From: Pterobdella sp. o SKG-2022
Taxonomy: Eukaryota; Annelida; Clitellata; Hirudinida; Piscicolidae
NCBI GenBank assembly: GCA_964035795.1
Contig: OZ038320.1
Coordinates: 20,664,589 to 20,728,588, forward strand
Direction of reading: 5' to 3'
DNA: 64,000 nucleotides
Position 1 is the stretch's first letter, and the number at the start of each line of letters is the position of its first letter. Both the position numbers and the translations under genes were made by a program. The notes below the pieces were generated by a model that saw only the letters and a list, made by a program, of their open reading frames with translations, made no database searches and was not told the origin of the DNA. Below are positions 26,701 to 37,755 of the stretch, one piece after another.

Positions 26701-29700
26701 ACTCATCAATGAGCCTAAATTGTGAAAAAAAAATTATTTTTATACCTTTTGGCTTTTAAGTCGACCATCAACCACACTACCAGCTAGGTCATTCATACTC
26801 TTCCTCTCCACTATGCTATCCAGCACTAACTCAACCCCTGATTCTGAATTATTTATATACTCAATACCATTTTAAAATTGATAATTTTTCCTTATATATT
26901 TGAATCGTATTGTAATGCATGATAAGATGTTGCAATTAGTGCAAATAAAGATGAGTGACCCACCATAACTGCGAGCCACCCACAGGAAATCTCCCAAGTG
27001 CAGGTGCCTCACATCATGGGCAGAGTGCTTCTTGCGTAACTCAGAAACTATACTACTCTTTTCACTTTTTGGGTAATCGATGAAATTGAATAGTGTATTT
27101 TAAAAATTTTGACATCTATCAAGCTATATTGAAATAGCTGAATTAAAATTTCTAAGACCTTTCTATTAAGTTTTATCATGGATTATATGACTTGAGATTT
27201 CATATGATCTTACTTGAATTCTCGAGTGTCCACACACAAGAGTATTTCAAAAGATCCAGCTTTAAAAAAATAGTCATAAGAACTGTCATTTTCATAATCT
27301 TCATCTGCATTGCTAAAAATATCGTTATCTTCATCACCAACACTCCAATCTTCGCTGTGTGTGACGTGTTTTGATTTCAACAGCTCTTTCAGATTGTCCA
27401 TAATATCCATTTCTCCCTTCAACATCGCTTCTATCTCATCATCATCTTTCACCACACTGGTACTTGTTGCATTTTTCATGCTTCCAACATTCATTGAGTT
27501 ACATTTCTCAAATTTTTTTTTCTTTCCTTTAATAGTAGCATTAGTTTCAGACATCTGCCTTTTAACGCTTTTAACACCCTTTTTTTCTTGTTTAACTTTA
27601 TCAACTTCGGCTTTATCTTCGTCATACAACCTGACATAATCTTCAAAGCATCGCTCATCATATATCAATTTCATACACTCTTGTGATAGCAAAGAAGTAA
27701 ATCGATTGGCAGAAGTAGTAGCATCATTTTGTTTCATCATCTTATCTTCAACAGGGGAAGAAATCTTAATGGTTTTCATACTTCCTTTTTTTTCTAAACT
27801 ATTATCTACAAAAGATGCATTGTTTTCGCTACTTTTCAATGGTGAATTGATTTTCTTAGACGTGATTATAACATCCGGAGCAGAGCTGTCACCAATGTAG
27901 GCGTATATGTAATCTTCATTATTTGTTTTTCTGTTTCATTAAAAATGAATTATTAAAAAAAATATGAACTAAAAATAACAAGAACATACCGATTGTAATC
28001 TATATCGTATATTATGCCCGACATGACAAGATTTAAGTATTTGGCTTTGATGAGAAATGATAGCTTGAAAGTCGATTCTAGTTTGGTTGAAATATTGAAC
28101 AAAGAAATATAATTGAAATAAGTAAAAATTATTTGAAAAAGTTTTATGTAAAATTCTTAAACAGTAGGAAAATATTCCGTCGAAACGTATAGAAAAAAAT
28201 CCAACCATCAACTTTCACTACAGCTTTGTCTTTGAACTCAGTGGTTTCGCCATCATCATTTACATACAAATACCTTGATGATAATTATAAAACAAAAATG
28301 TGATTGTGAAAATTGTGTTTGATTAATGATTATGATGATTTTCGTTTGAAGTCCTTGTGTCCAAAATTAGTGGGGTTGGATTATTAAATGGGAAGAGTAT
28401 GGAGTTGTGTGAAGAGTTGTTGAGGAGGGAGGTTGGCATTTGCTGTATCCAAGAAGTGAGGTGGAGAGATATGGGCTCGAAATTTCTAGGTAGTTTAGGT
28501 AGGAGGTTTAAACTATGATGGTCTGGTAATGAAGATAAGATAGGTGGTGTAGGAATATTAGTTAGAGAGGATTTATGTATGAATGTTGTGGGAATAAATA
28601 GGATATCAGTTAGGGTAATGTTAGTGGTAATTATTTTTGGTAAAAAGGTAGTAAGAACTGTTTGCGCTTATGCCCCACAATGTGGAAGATCGATGAGTGA
28701 AAAAGAAAAGTTTTATGAAGAAATGGCAAAAAAGTGTGAAGTGGAAAATGAAAATTATGTTTTGATTTGCTTAGGAGACTTCAATGGGCACATTGGCAAA
28801 GAGGTTGATGGGTTTGAAGGTGTTCATGGAGGTTTCAGAAAAGGCAAGAGAAACGTGGAGGGTAGATTGCAGTTAGAATTTTGTGTTAAAAAGAATGTGT
28901 GTGGGTAATAGTTGGTTTAAAAAGAAAGATAAAAGGAAGGTTACTTTTAATAGAGAATGTAGTGGGAGAGAAACAGATTTTGTGTTAATGAAGGGTAATC
29001 AGAGAAAGTTTTTGAAGGATGTGAGAGCAATTGGAGGTGAGCTCCAACAAAAACTATTAAAGGTGGTTAAATGTTGTTTGTGATCAGGTTTGTGGGAGTG
29101 GGGATTTGTGAGTAGGTTAGCAGACCTCCACCTTTTTGGGATGAGGGTTTGTCTAGTCTAATGGCTGAGAAATTAGGGATGTGTGGGGTTTTGTGTTTGC
29201 TGTTGAGGTTGGATTCTTGTAGTGTGATAATGTGTATTTTTTGTTTGTATAGGTGGGTGAGTTCAGTTGTTTTCTTAGTGATTAAGTTGATGTTAAGCTG
29301 TATTATGTTGATGTTGTTTGGTGTTGTTAAAGGGGGAGTTAGTTGGTTTTGGGTGGTTGGTTTAGTTTGTTGATGTGTGTGGAGGGTTTTATGTGTTAGA
29401 TTGTGTATGTGGGAACAAGTTTTTGGGGTAAGGATTTGATGTGTGAGACATATGAATGAGGGTGAGTAGGATTTGAGTTTGATGTGTGAGCATTTGAGGT
29501 GAATCCAATGAGGAGTGGTATGATTGCATTGGATGGAGGTTTGATATGAAGTGATTTTATGTGTACATATAGCACAGTACCACATGGGTCTCGGGTTGCT
29601 TTCCACATCTCCTGCATGAAGCAGCTGAGCCTTTTTCTACCAGTCCAGGTCTTGTTGGGGGCAGGCCATAAAAAAATTAGGCCTGATTTGAGGTCCTCCT

Positions 29701-32700
29701 CTTGAAGAGAGAGAGGACGAGAGGTGTTGAGATAGATCTGGTCCTCTTGAGGACACATCCCGACCATGTGTAAGCCTGCCTCTCTCGGGACGAATGACAG
29801 AAATGTCGTATTCCATCGAATAAGAATGATGAAGAAGGAAGCAACTGACTTAGCAGGTAATAACTGCATTAGAGACAAAAATGGGAAGGCTGTATTTGCC
29901 GAAAATGATCGAAAGAAAGTGTGAAAGGAGCACATGGAGGCCATCACGAATGAGGAGAATCCGTGGGATGAAATGGTGAATGTAGAAGTGGTTGAAGGTC
30001 CCACTGAGACATTTGCTATAAACGAAATGTAGAAAGCGCTAGAGATCATGAAAAATGGCAAGGCCAGTAGACCAAATAGAATTGTCAAAAAGCACCTAGC
30101 TGCCTCTCCACATGGGAAGTAAGTTATATTGCAAATAGCAAATGAAATCCTCGGTGGAAAAGATATGCCTCATGACTGGAGGACAAGAACAGTTGTTACC
30201 ATTTATAAAAAGAAAGATAGTGTTATGGACTGTGCGAGCTATCAAAGTGTAAAGCTTTTAAAGCATTGTATGAAAGTGGTGGGAAGCTCGTTGGAGAAGA
30301 GGTTAAGAAGGTTAGTCAAAGTTGACCATATGCAATTTGGTTTTATGCCTGGCAGAAGCACAGTGGACGCTATTTTTATTTTTAGGAGAATGCAGGAAAG
30401 CTACCTTGAGAAGAATAGGAAGCTTTTTATCTGTTTTGTCGATTTGGAGAAGGCTTTCGATCGGGTGCCAAGAAGGGTGATTGAATGGGCGCTGAGAAAG
30501 AAGTTGGTCCTCGAAAGGTTGGTTCAGGCAGTAATTTCGATGTACAAAGGAGCAAAAACGCGGGTTCAGGTTGGAGGTGGACACTCGGAAGAATTTGATG
30601 TTGGTGTAGGATCGGTTCTCTCACCCTTTTTTGTTTTCAATAGTGCCCGACATATTGTCTGAAAACGGAAGAAAAGGTGCTTTATATGAATTGCTTTATG
30701 CAGCTGATTTGATCTTGATGGCAGAGACTATTGAAAAACTAGAAGCACAATTCATCCATTGGAAGGCAGCTTTTGAAGGGAAAGGATTGAAGATTAATTT
30801 TGGTAAGACAAAGGCCATGGAGAGTGGCGGTGGTAGTGGGGTTGTTGTCTTGGCTAAGATTGATCCATGTGGTTTTTGTGGGAAGAAGGCTAAAGTAAAT
30901 TGTGTGAGGTGAGACATGTAAGAAGTGGGTTCATACGAGGTGTGCTAGGGTGAAGAGAGTGTCTTGTAAGATGAATGGAAATTTTGAATGCAGGGTTTGT
31001 ATGAATGTTTCAAATAAGGTATGTAATAATGTTTTTTTAGAGACATCTTATGTATCTTTTTTTTTAATATTATTTGAATAAATTTTTATTTTCAATTTTT
31101 TTTGAGAAATTTTTTGATAATAATTTTTTAAATTTTTTTCTGAGTGAGTTGAAGAGGGTAAATAGTTATTGTTATTTAGGAGACAAGGTGAATGGTGGAG
31201 GAGGAAGTGAGCTAGCTGTTACACGCAGGATAGGGCTGGGCTGGAAAGCATTCAGCGTAGAGTCACTGGACTACCTAGAGAGTAAGCACTAAAGGCTCTT
31301 CACAAAACGTCGGATTGTTTCTTCAGTCATTATCTAAGTTTCTGAAGCATATTACATGGTACCTAGAATGCATGACTTATAAACTCTTTCAAGTAGTTTT
31401 CTTGAAAGAAGCTTGTATGAGAGAATTGATTTGCAAGCTCTTAGAGCTGCTCAGCCATGACTTATATGGTTGACGCATCAATAGATCTCTTAGAATCCTC
31501 TACAGCTCTTAGGTATTTAAACGTGTTTACAATTCCTACACGCAGTTTGTTACTGGCCTACCTAGTTAGTCTTGTTGACATACTGCGCATTTGAATGTAT
31601 TGGCATCATTTGGGGTAAAAGGTGTTTTCAGTTTTGAGCATCGATGATGTGTCTAATGTTTACAATGATTAAGTAAATAAAAATTAACACTGCATGTTAG
31701 TACCAAGATTCAGAAGGTGAAGAAATACTGTAAGAAGCTAGAAGTTTTGAAGATTGTGTTTTTGAATTTGAAGGCATTTCTGAAGATAAATCTACCAAAC
31801 ATTTACTTGAAATAGCATGATCTGGAAGATTCAAAAAGAAGGTTTCAGTGAATTAATTTTTAAATTAAGTCTATTTCGTGAAATTAAAATTTGTAGTTAT
31901 ATAATGGTATAATAGAAGTTTGGTTTCATACCTACCAAACTGAAAAAAGTTTTAAGCAACCAGAAGCATCTAACCTTTAAAGTTAGAATTATTTTTCAGA
32001 GATTTGAAACTATTTATTTTATCTTCTTTCTCATAACTACTGAAAGATTCAATAATTACTAAATCACCATCTTGATCCAAAGTTGCACTTGATTTTCCAA
32101 AATTATTATTATCAGAAATTTCTTTGCTTTTCAACATAGTCAATCCACTACTTTTAACAGGGGTTATATTATTTACCTTAGACTTTTTTCTGGGTTTTAT
32201 TCGAATCTGTATATTTGAGAATGAAGTATAGAAACTAAACATATTTTTATAAGTAAAAAAAATTACCTTAGTTAAGTTTACTTTTTCATTATGCTCTTTT
32301 AAAAACTCTTCTGCAGATGCTTGCCAACCTATGAAAGTGAATATCAATATATAAAGAAATAGGTATTTTAAACTCATTCAATAAAACCTTGTTCTGACAT
32401 TTCTTTTTCGAGTTTTTGGTCTATCATCTTACATATCTTGTCTCCTATAATGGAAAATTTTTCGAAGAGATTTTATTTCAACTATAGTCAAGTGTTACAA
32501 AAACTCCTCACCGAAACCTTTCAAGATATTGCAATCACTTCCAGAGGTTAACATTAAGGGAAACCTACTCATACTTTCTATAGCCTAGAATATTGATTTA
32601 TTGAATTATATTAGTATACGATGTTGTATATTATGAGATGTTATGTATTCACTTTGGTATATGTATAATGCATCTTCGATTCTTTCAATTTAGCTTCATC

Positions 32701-32757
32701 TTTCCATTCTTGTAACCAAGAAAGAAATAATGCGTTGACTTTTCTATTAACAGCCAT
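23798..32757 (-). CDS. MUS81: MUS81 structure-specific endonuclease, 17 exons
   Basis: Exons on the minus strand: 32757-32653, 32584-32512, 32444-32388, 32328-32267, 32206-31975, 31821-31704, 28273-28219, 28063-27990, 27930-27214, 27064-26964, 26843-26746, 26321-26208, 26005-25910, 24576-24439, 24288-24185, 24055-23972, 23849-23798. All junctions are GT-AG and keep one frame, giving 759 residues (human about 551). The start reads MAVNRKVNALFLSWLQEW. The N-terminal HhH has NILKGFGDKICKMID (about 54-68). The ERCC4 nuclease has LLCVDTRE, HLHLGDFLWVA and the catalytic VERK in LVLDSIVERKSMNDL (about 490-600). The C-terminal HhH has QFKGMSLARASSIVSLYP (about 697-711). MUS81 with EME1 cuts replication and recombination intermediates in the nucleus. 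The middle is unusual: exons 7-9 add about 280 residues, partly acidic and Lys-rich, and I find no winged helix. Exon 7 and 8 limits are the least certain. Confidence 0.9.
25282..25437 (+). mobile_element. tRNA-derived SINE, copy 1 (in a MUS81 intron)
   Basis: The left end carries an A-box-like TATAGCTCTGCTGGTGGAGC, an anticodon-arm remnant TTAGACTAATTA and a B-box-like GTTTGATTCCG. The body shares AATTAGYACC, GCTAAAT, TAGCAA and TTATAAA with copy 2 at 39008. It sits in the intron between MUS81 exons 13 and 14, antisense to that gene. Confidence 0.75.
28350..31290 (+). mobile_element. LINE with endonuclease and RT, interrupted by a nested LINE (MUS81 intron 6)
   Basis: From about 28390 the plus strand reads an APE-type endonuclease: ICCIQEVRWRDMGSKF, VCAYAPQCGRSMSEKEKFYE, VLICLGDFNGHIGKE and GRETDFVLMKGN. 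After a foreign insert (29075 to about 29800) it continues with the pre-RT segment (GNNCIRDKNGKAVFAEND). The RT follows (RRLVKVDHMQFGFMPGRST, FVDLEKAFDRVPRRVIEW). Its active box reads YAAD at about 30700 instead of YADD, so the catalytic aspartate pair is broken. A Cys finger (CGFCGKKAKVNC) and YLGDKVNGGGGSE end it near 31290. Several stops and frameshifts are present. The architecture matches the fragment at 4204-5250. It lies antisense inside the large MUS81 intron. Confidence 0.88.
29075..29800 (-). mobile_element. Nested LINE 5' fragment, jockey-like endonuclease start
   Basis: Minus-strand frame from about 29606: MWYCAICTHKI, then a Cys/His finger (CNHTTPHWIHLKC), a Thr/Pro/His linker, and the beginning of an endonuclease domain (INIIQLNIN, IHIITLQESNLNSK, KGGGLLTY). 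It stops before the catalytic core is complete. It sits between the endonuclease and RT parts of the plus-strand LINE, so it was inserted later. Its sense strand is unusually poor in G. Sequence from about 29610 to 29800 is less AT-rich and belongs to this insert or to another element; the right limit is uncertain. Confidence 0.7.
31291..31703. other. Unassigned part of MUS81 intron 6
   Basis: Between the end of the LINE and MUS81 exon 6. The minus strand reads for about 20 codons with coding character (VNTFKYLRAVEDSKRSIDAS) but with stops nearby. It may be a decayed pseudogene or element. No MUS81 exon with matching phase is found here. Confidence 0.35.
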
Positions 32758-33676
32758 TATTTATCAAGGTATAAAGTGAAATTGCTTTGAAAAATTTGAA
32801 AGTTTGATTCAAGTCAACTTTTAAAATTATATGAAAGTTGGATTATTTCTAAAATAATAAACTTAAACTTGAATATTAATCAATAACTTTAAAAACTTAT
32901 TAACTTTTTAGTGAAGTCATAAATGATAAATATTTTGGAAATAATATGTTTTACTGGGAGATTGACAAAAGCCAGAGCTCACCAATCAGACGTTACGATT
33001 AAACTTATAGTTAAACAACATTTTTAGTTTAAATCATCAAATTTTTGAAAGCCGTACTCAGAGTATTACATCGAATATGATTTTTTGATTGTTCCCGAAT
33101 CCGACTGGAACAAACCGGATTAGCTGTGGTGAAACGCGGTAGTTCGGTTCCTTTCACCTCAAAACACGTTTTAGCAAAGATAAGCTGCTTATGTATTTTT
33201 TAAATTGATTTTTATAGCTAGTAAAACTAGTTATTTGCAGTGCAACGGAAACGAACGAAACTGCTTTAGATCGAAACTGATCGATGCGATCGTCGAGGGA
33301 AGCGCTTTCCTTTCTGTTCAATCTCTCGTTATAAACTATTAAAAATTAATTCACTCTGGAAACTATGAATTCTACCATGTAAAAGATAAGCAGTATTATA
33401 ATCCATCTCAAGAACAGGGAAAAATAGGATTTCTGCAGAGATCTACAAGGATGTAATGTTTTTTTGAAAATGTCATTACGAAAATTGAAAAATATATTTT
33501 TTTGAAATAGAAATTTTTTAGAGCTAAATAAAGCAGTTCTTTAGCCTTTCTTCTAAAACAGAAATAAGAAAGTTTGTGTAAATTACAGAAATTCAGGTTA
33601 AAACCAAAACTTACACAAAGCTAATATAATTCCATCCAGTATTTATGAAGCGCTTTTCAATAAACCAAAACATTTG
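32758..33676. promoter_or_regulatory. MUS81 upstream region with CCAAT box and hairpin
   Basis: The minus strand carries CTGATTGG (plus CCAATCAG at about 32982-32989), an inverted CCAAT box about 230 bases upstream of the MUS81 ATG. Further up, 33050-33330 is clearly less AT-rich. It contains a perfect 7-bp hairpin (GGTGAAA 33128-33134 with TTTCACC 33152-33158) and overlapping GATCGA-type palindromes near 33270-33297. No gene is seen. This may be the shared control region of MUS81 and the divergent AF10 gene, now separated by LINE insertions. Confidence 0.4.
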
Positions 33677-33679
33677 CTA

Positions 33680-36560
33680 CATATTTGAAGTAGCAAGTAC
33701 ACACTGGAGAACAGTTTCTAGTTGTCGGCCCACGTGGGCTTGCGTAGTGTATGACCTATCCATCCACATTTCCTTTTCTTTATTTCCGTCTCCAGTGTGA
33801 CTTGTTTTGTCTTGTTCCAAAGTTCTTCGTTGCAAACAACTTTTGGCCATCTGATGTTCAGGATGTTTCTTAAGCATCGGTTCGTGAAGGTCTGCAGCTT
33901 GTGGGTGATGGTATTTGTCAATCGCCACGTCTCTGGGTCATAGAGTAGAACAGATTTCACATTAGTGTTGAAAATCTTGATCTTATTGCGGACTGAGAGG
34001 GCTTTTGATCTCCAGATTTGTCGAAGGGTGTTAAAAACGTGTCTAGCTTTGTTGATGCGGCTCTTGATGTCTTCGTCTGTTCCCCCATTTTTGCTGACAC
34101 ACTGCCCAAGTAGACAAACTTGTCAACCTTCTTAATTTTATCGTGATGTAGTTTCACTGGATCTTGGTTTTTGTTGTTGACTTTCATGATCTTTGACTTC
34201 CCAGTATTGATTTGGAATCCTGTTTTTTCAGCTTTTTCTGCCACACGACATAGTTTCTGTTGCGCATTTTGCTGTTTATGGGAAAGAACGCTTATATCAT
34301 CTGCGAAGTCTAGGTCTTCCAGCGGTTTGTTGAAGGTCCACTGGATGCCTGTTTTCTGGTCTGCTGTGGACTGCCTCATGACCCAATCAACCATCATCAG
34401 AAAAATGATCGGTGAGAATAAACAACCTTGGTAGAAGCCAGTTTTTACGCTGAAAGGTTCCGTTAGTTTTCCGTCGTGGATCACTTGACAGGTAGCGTCT
34501 TCGTACATTTGCTGGATGATGCTTATAAACTTTGGTGAAAAGCGTAGTAATGCATCAGTCTCCAAATGACATTTCGGTCAACACTGTCAAAAGCTTTTTG
34601 AAAGTCAACGAAGACTGTGTACAGGAGGGTCTGCCACTCGGAGGACTGCTCGATGATGATGCGCATGGTTGCAAAGTGATCCGTGCATGAGCGATCTTGT
34701 CGGAAACCTGCTTGTTCATCCCGAAGTGTTTTGTCCAAGGCGCTTTTCACTCTTTCGAGGATGATTCTGCTCAGTATTTTTCCGGGAATAGACAGCAGCT
34801 TGGTTCCTCGCCAGTTGTCGCAAGATGAGAAGTCCTCTTTCTTTGGCAGCTTTACGAGGTGTTTTCTTTTTCACTCATCTGGCACTCGTTCTTGTTCTCA
34901 GATTTTGCATAGAAAGGGATGTAACATTTCAGTTGAGGTCTGAATGTCGGCCTTTAGAGCTTCAAGTGGAATTCCATCTAGACCGGCTACCTTTCTTGAC
35001 TTGAGGGACTTGATAGCTTTGACAATCTCAGTCTTGCTCGGAAGGTTGGTGTTGATATCCAGGAGCTTGTTAGGTGGCAAGATAACAGGTGGGACAGATG
35101 GTGCTGGTCGGTTAAGCGTTTCTTTGAAATTTTCTGCCCATCGTGCTCTCTGCTGTTCTTCGCCAAAAATGATGTTTCCGTCTTTGTTCTTAACAGGCCG
35201 ACTTGGGTTGCTGTTTTTGCTGGAGAGTGTTCTGGTGATCTCATACAGGTGTTTCATGTTCCGCTGGCCTGCAGCACTCTCAGCTTCTGCAGTCAGTTTC
35301 TCGATGTACGTTCTTTTGTCTTGTCTCGCACGTCGTTTCACCTGTTGGTTTTTCTTTCAGTACTGTGCTTGTAATTTGTGTTTCTCTGCTTAGTCTTGCG
35401 TGCTGTTGATCAGGTTTTTCAGGTGCCCCCTTTCAGTGATGAGTGTCCAGGTGTCCTTCGAAAGCCACTCTTTGTGCTTCCTGGTTTTCTTGCCCAGAAC
35501 TGTTTTGCAGGTTGTTGTTCAGATCTCTCGAATGCTGTGCCAATGTTTTTCAACTGGTTCCTCTGGGAGTTGGGAAAGCAAACTGAACTTGTTTCTCAGT
35601 TCAATCTTGAATTTTTCTGCCTCCGATTTCTTTTTCAAGCTGTGCACGTTGTACTTGAGCGATGGTTTATTCGCTTGGTCTTTGTAGGCCTTCAACTTGA
35701 TTTTGAGTACTGCTACAACCAGGTGGTGATCTGATGCTGCGTCTGCACCACGCTTCACCTTGACATAATGCAGGCTTCGTCTCCACTTGCGACTGATGGT
35801 GATGTGGTTGATCTGGTTTTCAGTCTTGCCGTCGGGGAAAGTCCACGTGGCTTTATGGATAGTCTTATGGGGAAACAAGGTGCCTCTTATGACCAGGTCA
35901 TTGAAGGTGCAGAACTCTATAAAAAGTTTTCCATTTTCATTCTGCACTACAATGCCGTGTTCGCTGTTCGTGTTATCAGCACAAACCTTGGCATTCATGT
36001 CATCCATGAGAATTTTCATGCTTCTTTTGGGTGATTGTTAATGGTGGCTTGGATTTGTTGATGAAACTCTTCCTTCTTCTCAATGGCTGCCACATTGGTA
36101 GGGGTATAGCACTGAATGATGGTAACTTTTCTGCCCTTTGAATTGAAGCGTGCTGTGAGGATCCTTGGTGACATAGGCTCTCAGGACAGCAGTGCTCGTG
36201 TTGCTTCGGGTGTCATCAGCAATGCTACGCAGTGGGTGTGGGGTTGGCCTTCATTCTGTCCAGAATGGATGATGGTGTCTCCGCTCAAAAGTTGCGTTCT
36301 TCCTGATCCTGTCTATCTTGTCTCACTTAGGCCTAGAATCTTCAATTTTTATCTTTTCATTTCTCGACAAACTTGAGCTGTCTTGCCTGCCTCGTGTAGG
36401 ATTCTGATGTTCCAGGTCCCTATGACGATCAAGGCCAAAACCAGACAGAAATTGTACTCAATCAACTTTGTCTGTAACCCTAAGAAGACTGAGAGTAAGA
36501 TTAGCCGTGGACTTATTGCTTCCTGCATTTCAATCCTCAGTCTACGCTTGCAGCACACAT
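33680..36560 (-). mobile_element. Long LINE (RTE-like) with endonuclease and RT, frameshifted
   Basis: Minus strand in order: endonuclease start (IGTWNIRILHEAGKTAQV, about 36430), MDDMNAKVCADN, ATWTFPDGKTENQI with HxxISRKW, and ASDHHLVVAVL (36019-35519). A linker with RRARQDKRTYIEKLTAEAE follows, then RT motifs LDGIPLEALKADIQ, EQAGFRQDRSCTDH, VFVDFQKAFDSVDR and LDFADDISVLSHK (about 34310). The tail has FVYLGSVSAKMG, SVLLYDPETWRL and RKCGWIGHTLRK. The FADD box is intact, but the reading frame is broken in several places. It is much less AT-rich than its surroundings, suggesting a younger insertion or foreign base composition. It is 5' truncated just before the endonuclease. I call it RTE-like with moderate certainty. 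Confidence 0.9.
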
Positions 36561-36689
36561 GTTAGAAAGCTCTTACCTAATTTCTACAATATTTTAGATG
36601 ATTCTTACTACAACTCTGCTAAGACTCTCTAGTTGGAAAAAATTGGAAGTAACAGCAGTTTTCTAGGTAATTCTAGTATGCCAAGCTGA

Positions 36690-37375
36690 AGCATGAAAAT
36701 CTGATTTCAAGTTCGACATCAGATTTAGAAAAAGCGAGGTTGCTGGCTGTTTCTTCAGAACAATCCTCTTCTTGGCTCAATGCCATTCCTATAGCTTCTT
36801 TGGGATTAAAGATGAACAGATCTCAACTAAAGAGCGCCTGGTGTCAATTGTACAAGCGGTGCTGGAAGATTTTCCCGACATGCTAAGGTAAATGACCTAA
36901 TAAAAAGAACTATGTCATCAGCCCATATACCTTTGATTCTTGAACCAAATGGTGTATCTCGCTCTGATGGAAAACGCTCAGATGGGATGACAGTTTACCC
37001 TTGGAAAAATGGTCGTATTATGGTGTGGGATTTCACTTGTAGTGACACTATCGTCTCCCGCCACATACAAATATCTTCAGCATTTCCAGGAAAAATAGCT
37101 GAAAACGCGGAGAGAGCTAAGCTGACAAAATATTGCAACCTTTCAGCAGACTATGAGATTATACTAATCGGAGTCGAAAATTTTGGTTCTTGGGGTCCAA
37201 ACAAACTGAAATTGATAAGAAAGATCGGGAAAAAATAGCTCAAAAAACAGGAAAATCGTGGTCAACCTTGTTCCTATTTCAAGTCATAAGTATGGCCATT
37301 CAGAGAGGGAATGTTTTCAGTGTGCTAGGTACTCTCGCAAATCCAAGAAAATTAGAAGAAATCTTTTATTTGTGA
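36690..37375 (+). mobile_element. C-terminal remnant of an RPIAVG-type LINE
   Basis: The plus strand reads DLEKARLLAVSSEQSSSWLN and IPIASLGLKMN. After a break come LILEPNGVSRSDGKRSDGMT, YPWKNGRIMVWDFTCSDTI, NAERAKLTKYCNLSADYEII and, after a frameshift near 37200, FLFQVISMAIQRGN. This EPxGxxRxDGKRPDG...WDxTxxDT pattern is the conserved C-terminal domain of LINE proteins whose RT contains RPIAVG, as at 2832-3960. The spaced acidic residues resemble a restriction-like nuclease fold, which is inference. It is frameshifted and lacks the RT. Confidence 0.75.
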
Positions 37376-37755
37376 TTATTACAAACAATTCAGACATTGT
37401 TGTTTATTTTAAAATTTGATGGTTGAATAAACATTTGTTATTTAAAATAAATTTACTTGAAAATATTTCAATAAGCGTTTGAGTTGTGAATAAATTAAGT
37501 TATTGGCTAATTTATATCAAAATTTGGTTTTCATTTTCACAAACATAAATAATCATTTATTTGAATTAAAGTAATACTTCAAAAAAATTTAGTTTCTCTG
37601 TTTAAAATGCTGGCTAATATTTAACGCAACAAAAATTAATTTAAAATCTTCGTGTTGTTTGTATGTAGAATTTTGGAGTTTAAATGTGGATGCGATAATT
37701 TAATTTTATTTACGAATGTAAAAGTCATGTCTAAATAAAATAGTATCTGTAAAAT

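Noticed and set aside
29396..30088. 230-codon minus-strand open frame
   Set aside because: Mostly antisense to the plus-strand LINE RT region, and its first part reads like reverse-complement translation; no family motif. Only the 29075-29800 part is assigned, to a nested LINE.
34944..36034. Several plus-strand open frames of 80-150 codons
   Set aside because: Antisense to the minus-strand LINE that carries the recognisable endonuclease and RT motifs.
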